Source: Hoylesella shahii DSM 15611 = JCM 12083 (GTDB taxonomy: Bacteria; Bacteroidota; Bacteroidia; Bacteroidales; Bacteroidaceae). From it: a stretch of 64,000 nt of DNA. The notes beneath the pieces are model-generated. The model ran no database searches, was not told the DNA's origin, and worked only from the letters and a program-made list of their open reading frames with translations. The stretch covers positions 62,001 through 126,000 of the forward strand of contig NZ_BAIZ01000001.1 in NCBI RefSeq assembly GCF_000613445.1, given 5' to 3'. Of the stretch, positions 30,670 through 39,790 are shown piece by piece; the first letter of the stretch is position 1; every line of letters begins with the position of its first letter. Both the position numbers and the translations under genes were made by a program.

Positions 30670-32021
30670 TATTCCAGTATATAAACAATTGTGTTCACCC
30701 CTCCAAGATAGTTTTGCAGTGTGATAAGAGCCTCACCTTTAATGCTTTTAGAGGTAACCAAAGCGTCGATATTAAACACAAGAGCCAAACGTTTGCCCGG
30801 TATCTCGTTAGCCAAAGTTGCCTTAACGTTATCACTTGTCGTTGTTAAAACAGGCTGTTGCGAGGGTGAATAAGGTAAAGCATAAAAAAGACTATCGGTC
30901 TTTAACCCGAAATAATATTTAAATCTGCCATTATCATACACATAAGCACGGGGGCCAGCATCATAAATGGTAGAACCTGGAGGACAAGAATGTTTCCAAT
31001 AGCCAATATCCATCAGCCAATTGGTGGCCTTTACTTGCGCTTTCATCGAGAAGTTAGGTTGTACACTGGAACTTGTATTTGTACACATAACAAAATCCCC
31101 ATCAACACTGCGGATGATGTTGTCCATATCGATGGCTGTATTTAATGCAGTAAGCATCGTCGATAACACGGGGTTATCTTGCAAAACACCCAATAAGTTT
31201 TCACCCTGCATGTTGGCAAAAAGAGTTAATGCAGCAGACGATACAGCCTCATGCACAAACGTTTTACCAATGGTTCGATAGGTATTTGCCACCTTTTTAA
31301 GGGCTTTATCAATGGTTTCGTTATACGAAAAAGTTTCGCCTTTCATTAAAAGCGTGTTTCCTTCAAAGCGCAAGCCTGCTTTTAACACCACTTGCGACAG
31401 GTTGGTACGCTTGGGCAGCCCCAAAGTAAAAGGCAAAGCAACAGTCTCGGGCAGTGCATCAAGGCGTGCAACAATAGCCACAGAGGCATCGATCGCATCT
31501 ACCGAAGCTAACAAAGGCGACTGGTTATCGTTTTTCTTTGGGTCGCTGGTGAGCAACTTAGCCATGCGCAATTGTAGGTCGGGTTGTACAGCTAGTGGCT
31601 GTGGCCCCATTACCAATAAGGCATCATCATTAAAGCCCACAGCCCACACATTGTTCACCACATAAAAACTGCATCCCTTACGTTCTTTTGCAGCCACGGC
31701 ATGCCCCTTTTTTACCAGTTCATCGAGAGCATCAGCAAGTTTAGAAGCATTGTCAACCTTAGCGCAAAGGCCGATATTCATATCGGCAGCCTCGAAAAGA
31801 TAAAGCTTAGCAGAGAGGTCTATTCCACATTCAGCGGGACTATTTGCCTCCCCTATAAATGTTTTCAGAATGTTGTTTAGTCTCAAATCGTTGCCCATTT
31901 TAGAGGCATCAATCGCCATAATAGCCATACTGCTTTTGGGTATAGACTGTACGTAGTTGGTTTTCGAACACGAAACCAACAACATAAGCGACAAAACCAA
32001 CGCTGCTAATATATTCTTCAT
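30669..32021 (-). CDS. DUF4836 family lipoprotein
   Basis: 450 residues. A signal peptide with lipobox LLVSC (Cys about 18) is followed by YVQSIPKSSMAIMAIDASKM, characteristic of the Bacteroidetes DUF4836 family, whose function is unknown. It probably sits in a membrane facing the periplasm. It is encoded directly before the ABC ATPase and permease, so it may be an accessory or substrate of that system; this is inference from gene order only. Confidence 0.8.
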   Translation of the reverse strand: MKNILAALVLSLMLLVSCSKTNYVQSIPKSSMAIMAIDASKMGNDLRLNNILKTFIGEANSPAECGIDLSAKLYLFEAADMNIGLCAKVDNASKLADALDELVKKGHAVAAKERKGCSFYVVNNVWAVGFNDDALLVMGPQPLAVQPDLQLRMAKLLTSDPKKNDNQSPLLASVDAIDASVAIVARLDALPETVALPFTLGLPKRTNLSQVVLKAGLRFEGNTLLMKGETFSYNETIDKALKKVANTYRTIGKTFVHEAVSSAALTLFANMQGENLLGVLQDNPVLSTMLTALNTAIDMDNIIRSVDGDFVMCTNTSSSVQPNFSMKAQVKATNWLMDIGYWKHSCPPGSTIYDAGPRAYVYDNGRFKYYFGLKTDSLFYALPYSPSQQPVLTTTSDNVKATLANEIPGKRLALVFNIDALVTSKSIKGEALITLQNYLGGVNTIVYILE

Positions 32022-32029
32022 CTTAATGT

Positions 32030-32752
32030 TTATTTCCTAAATGCAAGTTGAGCAATCATAGTTGCCGAAAGTGCAGCAGTTTCTGTGCGCAATCGGCTTT
32101 TACCAAGCGACACCGAAACATATCCCTGATCCAGGGCCAAGCGCACCTCTTCGAAGGAAAAGTCGCCCTCGGGACCAATTAATATGGTAACATCCTCATC
32201 AGCATTTAGTTGTAACAACTCGTTATACAAATCCTTTTTATCAATTTCGTCATAGCAATGGGCAATAAATTTAGCGCCCTTTCTGGGTTGCTTCACAAAA
32301 CGTTCGAAAGGCAATAAGTCGTTAAGCTGCGGTTTCCACGCCTTTCTGCTTTGTTTAACTGCAGCCACCACAATTTTATCAAGTCTTTCGAGTTTAACAT
32401 TTCGGCGTTCGGAGAAAGCACAATTGAGCAAGGAAAACTCGTCAAGCCCAATCTCTGTGGCCTTCTCCAGAGTCCATTCCACCCTGTCAATCGATTTTGT
32501 TGGCGCCATGCCCACAGCTATTCTGCCACTCCAGGTTTTTTCTTGTGGTAATCGTTCCACAATATTATATAAGCATCTGCTTTTGGTTACGAGAGTGAGT
32601 TGTGCTTTAAAGAAGCAGCCTTCACCATCAATCAAAAACACCTCGTCGCCACTTTCCAAGCGCAACACTCTTGAAGCGTGAGAAGCTTCCTCATCGGGCA
32701 ATTCATTACAATGCGCTGCGTTGGGCACATAGAAATAGCGCGTCTCTTTCAT
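32030..32752 (-). CDS. rsmE: 16S rRNA m3U1498 methyltransferase
   Basis: A SPOUT-class methyltransferase of 240 residues modifying U1498 of 16S rRNA. N-terminal PUA-like part (HASRVLRLESGDEVFLIDGEG), then the knot with VTILIGPEGDFSFEEV and VSLGKSRLRTETAA, which bind SAM. It overlaps the upstream nuclease-like gene by 4 bases. Confidence 0.93.
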   Translation of the reverse strand: MKETRYFYVPNAAHCNELPDEEASHASRVLRLESGDEVFLIDGEGCFFKAQLTLVTKSRCLYNIVERLPQEKTWSGRIAVGMAPTKSIDRVEWTLEKATEIGLDEFSLLNCAFSERRNVKLERLDKIVVAAVKQSRKAWKPQLNDLLPFERFVKQPRKGAKFIAHCYDEIDKKDLYNELLQLNADEDVTILIGPEGDFSFEEVRLALDQGYVSVSLGKSRLRTETAALSATMIAQLAFRK

Positions 32753-33303
32753 TTTAGCTTGTCTTTCCTTCGTTTTATCTCTTCATTGATTCGCGAAGCC
32801 AACTCGTAATTTTCGTGTTTAATGGCTTTAGCGAGTGCCTCTTCAATCAGCTTATCGTCTAAGACATTTATTGGAAGCGATGCTCCCATAGAATTCTTTT
32901 TAAAAGGTGTAGCCTGTCGGGCCATCAAAGAAGTCTCAACGTAAATAGGAATATTACCGATTATCGAAAGCAGCACAGCATCACTCGCCCTTAGCTTAGT
33001 GGGTTGGAGCGTTAGTGTATTATAAAGCAACACACGATATTGACTATCAACGATATCGTCGATAATGATTTCGAAATTGGCATCTGTGTTGGCGAGTACC
33101 ATCTGCCACAACACTTCGGGCAAAAGTGTGCTAGTGACAGTGCGAGACTTAAGTCTAAGGGTTAATTGCTCTTTTATTTCCCTCTCACAGGGTATGAGCA
33201 ATTCCATCGTTTGCTCTTCATCGGTGAGCGACAACAGCCCTAATCGTTCTTCCCCAACAATCTCTGCCACGTTGTTAAATACTAACCTAATTTTGGATTT
33301 CAT
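32749..33303 (-). CDS. Bifunctional nuclease (BFN/DUF151) with UVR motif
   Basis: 184 residues. The BFN/DUF151 domain occupies about 15-130 (RASDAVLLSIIGNIPIYVE is its conserved core). A short UVR-type helical pair closes the protein (LAKAIKHENYELASRINEEIKRRK). This architecture is common in Bacteroidetes. In plants a BFN protein shows nuclease activity, but the bacterial role is unclear. It overlaps the transporter gene by 4 bases and rsmE by 4. Confidence 0.85.
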   Translation of the reverse strand: MKSKIRLVFNNVAEIVGEERLGLLSLTDEEQTMELLIPCEREIKEQLTLRLKSRTVTSTLLPEVLWQMVLANTDANFEIIIDDIVDSQYRVLLYNTLTLQPTKLRASDAVLLSIIGNIPIYVETSLMARQATPFKKNSMGASLPINVLDDKLIEEALAKAIKHENYELASRINEEIKRRKDKLK

Positions 33304-34576
33304 TGTTGGTCTACTCCCTTAGGATGGAAAACAAGAGCAAAAGCCACGCCCACTACAAAGGCATATGCCGCAAAGACATACCAACAGGTTTGCCAATCAG
33401 TAACTCCATCCACAGTAAAATGATTTACGATGGCCTGCGCACTCAATGTTCCGACGGTAGAACCAACGCCATTTGTCATCAACATAAAGAGACCCTGAGC
33501 ACTGGACCGTATGTGAACATCTGTTGACTTATCTACGAACAACGAGCCAGAAATATTGAAGAAGTCGAATGCCACGCCATAAACAATCATCGAAAGTACA
33601 AAGAGCCATACCCCACTACCAGGATTACCCAAGCCAAACAGAGCAAAACGCAGCACCCAAGCAAACATGGCAATAAGCATAACGTTCTTTATTCCAAAAC
33701 GTTTCATAAAGAAAGGAATAAGCAAGATACAACAGGTTTCGCTGAATTGCGACAACGAGATGAGAATATTTGCATGCTGCACACCAAAGGTATTGGCATA
33801 CTCGGGTATGCTTTCAAAACTTGTGATAAAAGGGTTGGCAAAGCCATTTGTTATTTGAAGACTAACGCCCAACAACATGGAGAAGAAAAAGAAAATAGCC
33901 ATTTTCTTCTCTTTAAATAAAGAAAAGGCACGTAAGCCCAACTGGTCGGCCACACTTTTACGTTCGGTAGCATCGGATGTGGGACAGGTGGGCAGCGTAA
34001 AGCTATATAAGAAAAGAAGAACACTGAAGATTCCAGACACCACAAACTGATTTTGATTGGGCTGGAACCCCATCAAATCTACAAACCACATGGTGCAAAT
34101 AAAGCCTACGGTGCCAAATACGCGGATAGGAGGGAAATCTTTCACGGTGTCCATTCCTGCCTGGTTAAGCGCGGTATAAGCCACCGAGTTGCTCAGCGCT
34201 AAAGTTGGCATGTAGAAAGCCACACTTAAACTATAAAGCGGAAATATCATTGAGCCTGCGAATGTGCCTGCAACAGAACCACCATCAACGGCTTGTCCCA
34301 TAGCAATAAATCCATAATAAGCCGTGGCAAACATAAAAATAGCCGCCAACAAATGGCACAAACCCATTAACCGTTGGGCAGGCACCCAGCGATCGGCCAC
34401 TATTCCCATGATATGGCCGGCATGAAAATAGACACAATACCCTGCACTGCATAAAACCAACCAATTTGGTCAGCCATACCAATCTTTACAAGGTAAGTTC
34501 CCATCGAAGTAAGATAAGCTCCCCAAACTGCAAATTCGAGGAAGTTCATCAAAGACAAGCGTATTTTCAGATTCAT
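33300..34576 (-). CDS. Nucleoside:H+ symporter family MFS transporter (frameshifted)
   Basis: A 12-helix permease of the NupG/XapB (NHS) type importing nucleosides. The N-terminus from the ATG at 34576 reads MNLKIRLSLMNFLEFAVWGA and the family signature GIVADRWVPAQRLMG follows. The frame breaks near 34408-34416: CCGGCCATATCATGG should give PAIMGIVADRW, so two extra bases (a duplicated AT) or one missing base lie there. The rest is open to the stop and overlaps the DUF151 gene by 4 bases. First gene of the operon; a cytidine deaminase 2 kb away could act on imported nucleosides, although it is not linked. Confidence 0.85.
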
Positions 34577-34728
34577 GATTACAAGTATTTAGTTCACAAA
34601 GTTATGAATTATTGTTGAGATACAATCAGGTCTTACTTCTTTTTTTATTATGAGATGGTTGATAACGAACAATAAATCTGAATTTACAAACAACAGAAAA
34701 ATATAATGTAAAAATAAGTGCCAATAAA
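34577..34728. other. Divergent intergenic region
   Basis: AT-rich spacer between the nucleoside transporter and the lipoprotein promoter; no gene seen. Confidence 0.5.
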
Positions 34729-34760
34729 TTGTAAAATGTAAAAATTTATCATTAATTTTG
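34729..34760 (+). promoter_or_regulatory. Promoter of the 34.9-kb lipoprotein gene
   Basis: TTG (34729-34731), 21-base spacer and TAATTTTG (34753-34760); start codon about 110 bases downstream. Confidence 0.65.
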
Positions 34761-34869
34761 CAGCACTAGTTGAGCGAGTTTCCAAACGAATTGCCATGGA
34801 GTTCGCGCCAGACTCTCGCATCAAAATTAATAATCAATATTAACACACCATGGAAAAACCAAAACATTT

Positions 34870-35349
34870 ATGAAAACTACATTTTTAAAAGGCTCAAAAT
34901 TCATTGTCTTTGCAATGATGTTTATTGCTGCACTTACCACTTTCACAGCGTGTGGTGGCGACGATGAAGACGAATCTAACACCGTTAAAATTAATGGTCA
35001 GGAAACAAAGGTTAACCTTATGAACGCTGTTGAGTTTGGCGAACAAGCCACTATCACACTGTTTATTGCCTCTGTAGACAAAAACGATGTGACTATTCAC
35101 AACTTAGTCTTCACGCTTCCCACTAAAGAATACGGCAGAACCATCACCGCTAGGGGAAATAATGTTATGGGAACACTTATAAACGGTGGTACTAAATTAA
35201 ACGCTGGCAGTCAGTTCACGATTAACAAATCTAAGGATGGCGTTTACAAGATTTCGTTCCAGCTAGCACAAACCATAGGAAATAAGACTACAACTATTGC
35301 TGGAAGCTACGAAGGAAAGTCGATGACAATTGATCCCGACAAGGAATAA
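34870..35349 (+). CDS. Hypothetical lipoprotein
   Basis: 159 residues. The signal peptide (SKFIVFAMMFIAALTTFTAC) ends in a lipobox with Cys at 28, followed by an acidic stretch GGDDEDES, the Bacteroidetes surface-export-like pattern. The mature part is predicted mostly beta and may be a surface lipoprotein. No family recognised. Monocistronic, with its own promoter and a hairpin after it. Confidence 0.75.
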   Translation: MKTTFLKGSKFIVFAMMFIAALTTFTACGGDDEDESNTVKINGQETKVNLMNAVEFGEQATITLFIASVDKNDVTIHNLVFTLPTKEYGRTITARGNNVMGTLINGGTKLNAGSQFTINKSKDGVYKISFQLAQTIGNKTTTIAGSYEGKSMTIDPDKE

Positions 35350-35376
35350 TTGCTCAAAAAACTAAACAAAATGTAC

Positions 35377-35422
35377 AATGGTCATATTCTACCTTGCTTT
35401 TGCAAGATGGAATATGGCCATT
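35377..35422 (+). terminator. Hairpin after the lipoprotein gene
   Basis: AATGGTCATATTC (35377-35389) pairs with GAATATGGCCATT (35410-35422), with an inner CTTGC/GCAAG stem. No T run, so terminator function is likely but not certain. Confidence 0.6.
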
Positions 35423-36298
35423 TCACGTATTAAAAGTTGCACCCTTTAGTATTTATCTTTGAACACCTTCCCAAACACAAAACTCTTGCCCATACCCACA
35501 ACTCCAGACTCTACTTCTTAAAACCAGAAAATGTGCCACAAAAGCTATGATCTTCAATACAAACACTATACCTCTCAGCCTCAACCCCAAAAGTAGATAA
35601 CAAAAAGGAAGACGCCACCCATAACAACCGCGTAACTAGAAAACAAAAACACCCTCGCTAGAGAATATTATACGCCATTATTTTCATTTCCACGTACCAA
35701 AAAGACATACAAGACAAACAAGTCCATAATAGCGTAAGCAATAAATTTCTGCAAAGACATACGTTTAAAGTGTTTAAACCCAAATCGCTCATTACACCAC
35801 AATGTTTCCAGAATTGTTTTTTGTGTTGTTTCCTAACATCTTTTATCTTTTTGTCGGCATCATGTATGTATTTGCAACTTGACGTAGCCCGCTACGTCTG
35901 AGTTACAAAAATAGACAATCTGCTCAACAATAAAACAAAATATTGCTGTTCGGTAAAAGTAAACAGAAAGCTCTGTATCTCTTTATCCATCGGTATTGCA
36001 GCCGTTTTACTCATCCAAAGGCTTGGTTTTCAGTTTCAAACTGTAAGTATTATAGAATGCATTTATTTTGAAAAGAAAAGACCTATAACAACCGATAATT
36101 CTAAGAAATTATAAGGTTAAGTCTTTTTTAACTAACACAGGCATCCCCCAAAAAGTTTTACTGGACAGCAATAAAAACAAAATCTGTTTAGGCTCTAATG
36201 ACCGATTGGGGTAAAATGATAAAAAGCTATCCTTGCAATGACAAACAAATAAAACCTAAATAAGCCAACAAAAGCCTAGAAACGCAAACTACAAATAC
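35423..36298. other. Non-coding region, possible repeat remnants
   Basis: About 875 bases without a supported gene. Near 35640-35675 the words CACCCTCGCTAGAGAATATTAT resemble conserved boxes of the dispersed element (copies A and B) and may be a decayed third copy. A perfect palindrome GACGTAGC-CC-GCTACGTC lies at 35881-35898. Confidence 0.45.
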
Positions 36299-36325
36299 GA
36301 AAAAGGCGCACCCTAAGGATGCGCC
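36299..36325 (-). terminator. Terminator of the Ala-rich lipoprotein gene
   Basis: GGCGCA (36305-36310) pairs with TGCGCC (36320-36325). On the minus strand the stem is followed by TTTTT. Confidence 0.75.
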
Positions 36326-36353
36326 AGTTCTCTCATTTCACTTTACGTAGAAA

Positions 36354-36530
36354 TTACATGTGTGCAGCAGTGTCAGCAGCAGCTGAATCAGCAGCGGCAG
36401 CAGCAGTGTCAACAGCAGCAGTGTCAACAGCAGCAGTGTCATTGTTAGCTGCGGGAGCATTCTTTTTGTCGTTGCAAGATGCGAAAGATACGGCTGCAAT
36501 AGCTACGAAAGCCAAAACTAATTTTTTCAT
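36354..36530 (-). CDS. Small Ala-rich lipoprotein with DTAAV repeats
   Basis: 58 residues from the ATG at 36530 to the TAA at 36354. The signal peptide MKKLVLAFVAIAAVSFASC ends in a lipobox (Cys 19). The mature peptide of about 40 residues is almost entirely Ala, Asp, Thr and Val and contains tandem DTAAV units (DTAAVDTAAVDTAAAAA). Function unknown; the size and style recall small entericidin-like membrane lipoproteins, but no homology is claimed. A -7 element (minus-strand TACCTTTG at 36589-36582) and a clean terminator support it as a real gene. Confidence 0.8.
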   Translation of the reverse strand: MKKLVLAFVAIAAVSFASCNDKKNAPAANNDTAAVDTAAVDTAAAAADSAAADTAAHM

Positions 36531-36764
36531 TTTCTTTGCTTTTTAAATCTGTAAAACAATCATTTGTTTATTAAAACATTGCAAAGGTAGGCATTTTTCT
36601 AATACCACGAACTATTTTTTATGATTTTTTTTAGCCTTATCTTGTAACTTTTTCATAAACACCTGCAATACAACGAATTACAAAAGTGTTAAAATTGCAT
36701 TCGCAAAGGTTTCTTTAGACGTCATCCCCCTTTATCATCCATTTCATCGTTACAAAGCGAAGAC

Positions 36765-37247
36765 TTATTCATGCATGTGTGCGTCCACAAAAGAAAGCGG
36801 AAGAAGGTCTTTTACCGATGAAATTTCGAAAACACGACTCGTTCCATAGAGAAGAATTCTTACGGGATGCTTATATCTTTCTTCAATCTCTAACATCACC
36901 TGTCTGCACGCTCCGCAAGGACTAATTGGATTTGAAAGAAAGCCGTTTTCATTGCGAGCAGCTATGGCTAACGTGTTTACCGACTTTGTGGGATAATGTG
37001 ATTGGGCAGCAAAGATGGCCGAACGTTCGGCACACAGGCCTGATGGAAATGCTGCATTTTCTTGATTTGAACCAATAACCACGCTTCCATCATCTAACAA
37101 TGCTGCTGCGCCCACGTAGAAATTGGAATACTTGGCATAGGCATTATCTGTAGCCTGTTTTGCCTGCTCAAGCAATTGGCGGTCGGCATCAGTCATTTCT
37201 TCGAAAACAAATTCGCGAATAAGGATGTTAAGGTCTAATGTTCTCAT
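36765..37247 (-). CDS. cdd: Cytidine deaminase
   Basis: 160 residues. Converts cytidine or deoxycytidine to uridine forms in pyrimidine salvage. The zinc site is intact: CAERSA (Cys and catalytic Glu) and PCGACRQ (the two further Cys ligands); the substrate loop is ENAAFPSGLCAERSA. It lies 21 bases downstream of the beta-helix lipoprotein gene and may be co-transcribed. Confidence 0.93.
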   Translation of the reverse strand: MRTLDLNILIREFVFEEMTDADRQLLEQAKQATDNAYAKYSNFYVGAAALLDDGSVVIGSNQENAAFPSGLCAERSAIFAAQSHYPTKSVNTLAIAARNENGFLSNPISPCGACRQVMLEIEERYKHPVRILLYGTSRVFEISSVKDLLPLSFVDAHMHE

Positions 37248-37268
37248 ATTATATAATGTGATTGTTTT

Positions 37269-38702
37269 TTATTCTGCATACTCATAAGCCCCTAAGTCTG
37301 GTTTTGCGTCGCGCAACTTACCCAATCTATCAGTGGGTAAAGTCCACAATGCATTGCCAGCATTAATTGCCCCACTACCCTTTTTCAACCTAAAATCATA
37401 GTAAAGGTTCTTGTCATCGAACGTCATAAAAGTATTTTTAGGCGAGAATGCGGTATCTGTGGGCTGTTCGTAAACAATGTTGTCGAACGTGGCATTAACA
37501 TAAGGCAGGTCTATTTTAGGCATTCGGATACGACTATCTCTAAATGTAATCAACACCCCTTTTTCTTTTTCTTCCTTTCCTAGCATCACCACATCGTTGG
37601 CATAACCTGTTATAAGACAATTCTGAAGCAAGCAGGTAACCAGCGGGTACTTGTCAAACGTTATCCACAAAGCCGCTCCCCTTTCTGTTGCAAAAGGATA
37701 AAACTGCGCCAGGGTGCAGTGTGTTAGTGCGGCTTTACAACCATTTATCCGCACACAATCGTTCTGTGTATTGGATATTTGACAGTTTTGCATCTCCATC
37801 AGGCATTGTTCTGCCAATATCCCATAGCCCTGACAATTATGAATTGTTGATGCTTTTAAGGTAAGTTTCGGACGTGAAACGTCTGAAGAGTCTAATCTTA
37901 GCCCATCGAAAGCACCATAAAGGTCCATGTTTTCAAATTCATTGCCATACGAATGTTCGTAAATGCGTATACCTGCCCATTGTCCACTCACACGACTGTA
38001 TGGCAGATAGCTGAACATTTTATCCAATCTATCACCTCTCAGTGTCACATTGGCATTGGCCGTTCCCTTCACCAACAAGCGCCCATACACATCTATACCA
38101 GCCTTATCATGAAAAAACAACTTTGTACCAGGGGCAATAGTTAGTGTTGCTGCACTATCTACACGTATGCCACCATAAACAATTATCGGACTTTCGCCTG
38201 ATATAATGGTGTCTCTACGTATGCGTAAATTGTATACTTGGCGAGCTTTCCAGCTACGTGCACGTAGCAACATACGCTGTTCCATAGCCACCAACTGACT
38301 AAAAACCAATTTATCTTCAATCAAAGTCATGCCTTCGGTGGTGGCTTTTGGGGAAGTGAGCTCTACAAAAACCCGCACACTATCGTTCTTCCTCACTTCT
38401 AAATCACTTGTTTGAAAGCCCGATTCAGCACTCAGATAAGTACCGCCAACGTTTACCCGAAAGCCATGTTGATTGCCACCCACTAACCTTACGCTAGATA
38501 AGCGTACATTATTTTGGGAGCGATTATACACCCAAAAACTACGCGTTGAGCTAGGAACGTTGGCAAAAACAGTGTCCATGTCTACCGTATCGACAGAAAA
38601 ATAAAGTGGAGAGACCGAAGAAGATGTTGAAAAATCTTCATCGGAGCACGATATAAACAAACTGATGATAGCGACAATAAATAGGGTGTACTTTACTTTC
38701 AT
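37269..38702 (-). CDS. Beta-helix lipoprotein
   Basis: From the ATG at 38702 the protein has 477 residues, starting with a lipoprotein signal (MKVKYTLFIVAIISLFISC). An N-terminal beta-sandwich-like part precedes a right-handed parallel beta-helix region (about 180-400) with repeated short strands such as LTIAPGTKLFFHDKAGIDVYG and MQNCQISNTQNDCVRING. The C-terminus (GKLRDAKPDLGAYEY) is typical of secreted choice-of-anchor/beta-helix proteins in Bacteroidetes. Probably a surface-exposed or periplasmic binding or enzymatic protein; substrate unknown. Confidence 0.8.
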   Translation of the reverse strand: MKVKYTLFIVAIISLFISCSDEDFSTSSSVSPLYFSVDTVDMDTVFANVPSSTRSFWVYNRSQNNVRLSSVRLVGGNQHGFRVNVGGTYLSAESGFQTSDLEVRKNDSVRVFVELTSPKATTEGMTLIEDKLVFSQLVAMEQRMLLRARSWKARQVYNLRIRRDTIISGESPIIVYGGIRVDSAATLTIAPGTKLFFHDKAGIDVYGRLLVKGTANANVTLRGDRLDKMFSYLPYSRVSGQWAGIRIYEHSYGNEFENMDLYGAFDGLRLDSSDVSRPKLTLKASTIHNCQGYGILAEQCLMEMQNCQISNTQNDCVRINGCKAALTHCTLAQFYPFATERGAALWITFDKYPLVTCLLQNCLITGYANDVVMLGKEEKEKGVLITFRDSRIRMPKIDLPYVNATFDNIVYEQPTDTAFSPKNTFMTFDDKNLYYDFRLKKGSGAINAGNALWTLPTDRLGKLRDAKPDLGAYEYAE

Positions 38703-38913
38703 ATACCTTATAACGTCTAACAAGAAAAAATATTGTTGGTAGAGACAAAAGAAATACGCTGCGCCTTGCTGTATTTCCTTTTATCTATGGATGAAGATTG
38801 TGTATCAGTCTCTTGATAAAGAAAATCATGAGTAGATAGACACACCGCTTGTCCTTGTGAATAATTGGGTTTTCTAAAGCGCAAAGAAAAGAAATAAGCA
38901 AACAAAAGAAAAG

Positions 38914-38951
38914 CTAGTTCTAAAAAACACCTTGATGTATTTTAGAACTAG
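38914..38951 (-). terminator. Terminator of the PqqD/S26/HprK-like cassette
   Basis: CTAGTTCTAAA (38914-38924) pairs perfectly with 38941-38951. The minus-strand tail is T-rich. Confidence 0.75.
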
Positions 38952-38978
38952 GATTACAGATGTAAACTAATTAGGTTG

Positions 38979-39269
38979 TCAACAATTATCGTTGGGCAGC
39001 TTAAGCTCGATAATTCCGGCCTCTTGCCAATTAACAAGCAGTTCGCTGCAGTCTTTAAGAGCCGTCTCAAACTCCACCTCGTATTGCTCGGTAAGCAAGT
39101 TTGCCAAAGTGTCAGCCGTAAACTCTTTATCTTCTAAAGCTTCCCAAAGATAAGCAGAGGTTTCGTTCATGCTGATAATCTTGCTAAAGTCGATATTTTC
39201 TTTACCTTCAGCCACAATAATATGCTCGCCACAGATGGAGCGCAAATTAAATCCTACTTTTTTTTTCAT
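38979..39269 (-). CDS. PqqD family protein
   Basis: 96 residues with the PqqD fold (ISMNETSAYLWEALEDKEFTADTLANLLTE), the small winged-helix domain that recognises leader peptides in RiPP pathways (RRE). Stand-alone PqqD proteins also occur in Bacteroidetes without any evident precursor. It lies 35 bases downstream of the S26-like gene. No precursor peptide or radical SAM gene is seen nearby, so the role is open. Confidence 0.8.
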   Translation of the reverse strand: MKKKVGFNLRSICGEHIIVAEGKENIDFSKIISMNETSAYLWEALEDKEFTADTLANLLTEQYEVEFETALKDCSELLVNWQEAGIIELKLPNDNC

Positions 39270-39304
39270 AATCCATTATACTGTGTTTACGTACGTTTGT
39301 ACCC

Positions 39305-39790
39305 TTAGATTGGGCCAAACAGACGTATCCAAATTCGTGAGTAAAAAGCCAACAGATATCTACGCATCGGCAACAAGGTTGTCCATAGGGCCGAATAAAT
39401 GCGCCATTTAAGACTGTTGGTTTTGTCTATTTTCTCTCTTCCTTTTCTATAAAAGCCCAAAGCGAACCCCTTAACATCAGTCTTTTTGCACCGTTCGATG
39501 GCCAAATTGCCATCGCCTCGTAGGGTTATGTCATCCCCTTCAATTTTTACTATACGATGCAACACAAAAACACCAGGAGCAATCTCAGCCAACACCGCAT
39601 CACCTTTTTGTAGCGTTGTGGGTCTGCTAAGCAAAGCCTTATCTCGCTTATGCTCTAAGAAAGGGCGCATGCTATATCCCTTTAACCCAAGGGTGACAGT
39701 ATGTCCTTCATCCAAGAAGCGTATTACTTCGGGCAAGAACCGAGCGTTTTCAAACTCAAGTTCTCTTATTTCGCTATGGTTTGTTGACAT
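39305..39790 (-). CDS. S24/S26 signal-peptidase-like protein
   Basis: 161 residues. The block VTLGLKGYSMRPFL carries the Ser of the S24/S26 Ser-Lys catalytic dyad, and DAVLAEIAPGVFVLHRIVKIEGDDITLRGDGN is the following beta part. A C-terminal hydrophobic stretch (IYSALWTTLLPMRRYLLAFY) may anchor it. It overlaps the HprK-like gene by about 25 bases, so the two are translationally coupled. It may process a peptide or protein together with its neighbours; substrate unknown. Confidence 0.75.
   Translation of the reverse strand: MSTNHSEIRELEFENARFLPEVIRFLDEGHTVTLGLKGYSMRPFLEHKRDKALLSRPTTLQKGDAVLAEIAPGVFVLHRIVKIEGDDITLRGDGNLAIERCKKTDVKGFALGFYRKGREKIDKTNSLKWRIYSALWTTLLPMRRYLLAFYSRIWIRLFGPI

Noticed and set aside
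36319..36546. Plus-strand Ala/Ser-rich open frame of 75 residues
   Set aside because: It is the antisense shadow of the small Ala-rich lipoprotein gene, which has the signal peptide, promoter element and terminator.
38717..38905. 62-residue minus-strand frame between the PqqD-cassette terminator and the beta-helix gene, considered as a RiPP precursor
   Set aside because: It begins right after a terminator without its own promoter and has no leader/core pattern or conserved feature I can point to.
39305..39790. Reading the S24/S26-like protein as a phage repressor of the LexA/CI type
   Set aside because: There is no N-terminal DNA-binding domain and its neighbours are PqqD- and HprK-like; it resembles the signal-peptidase side of the clan.
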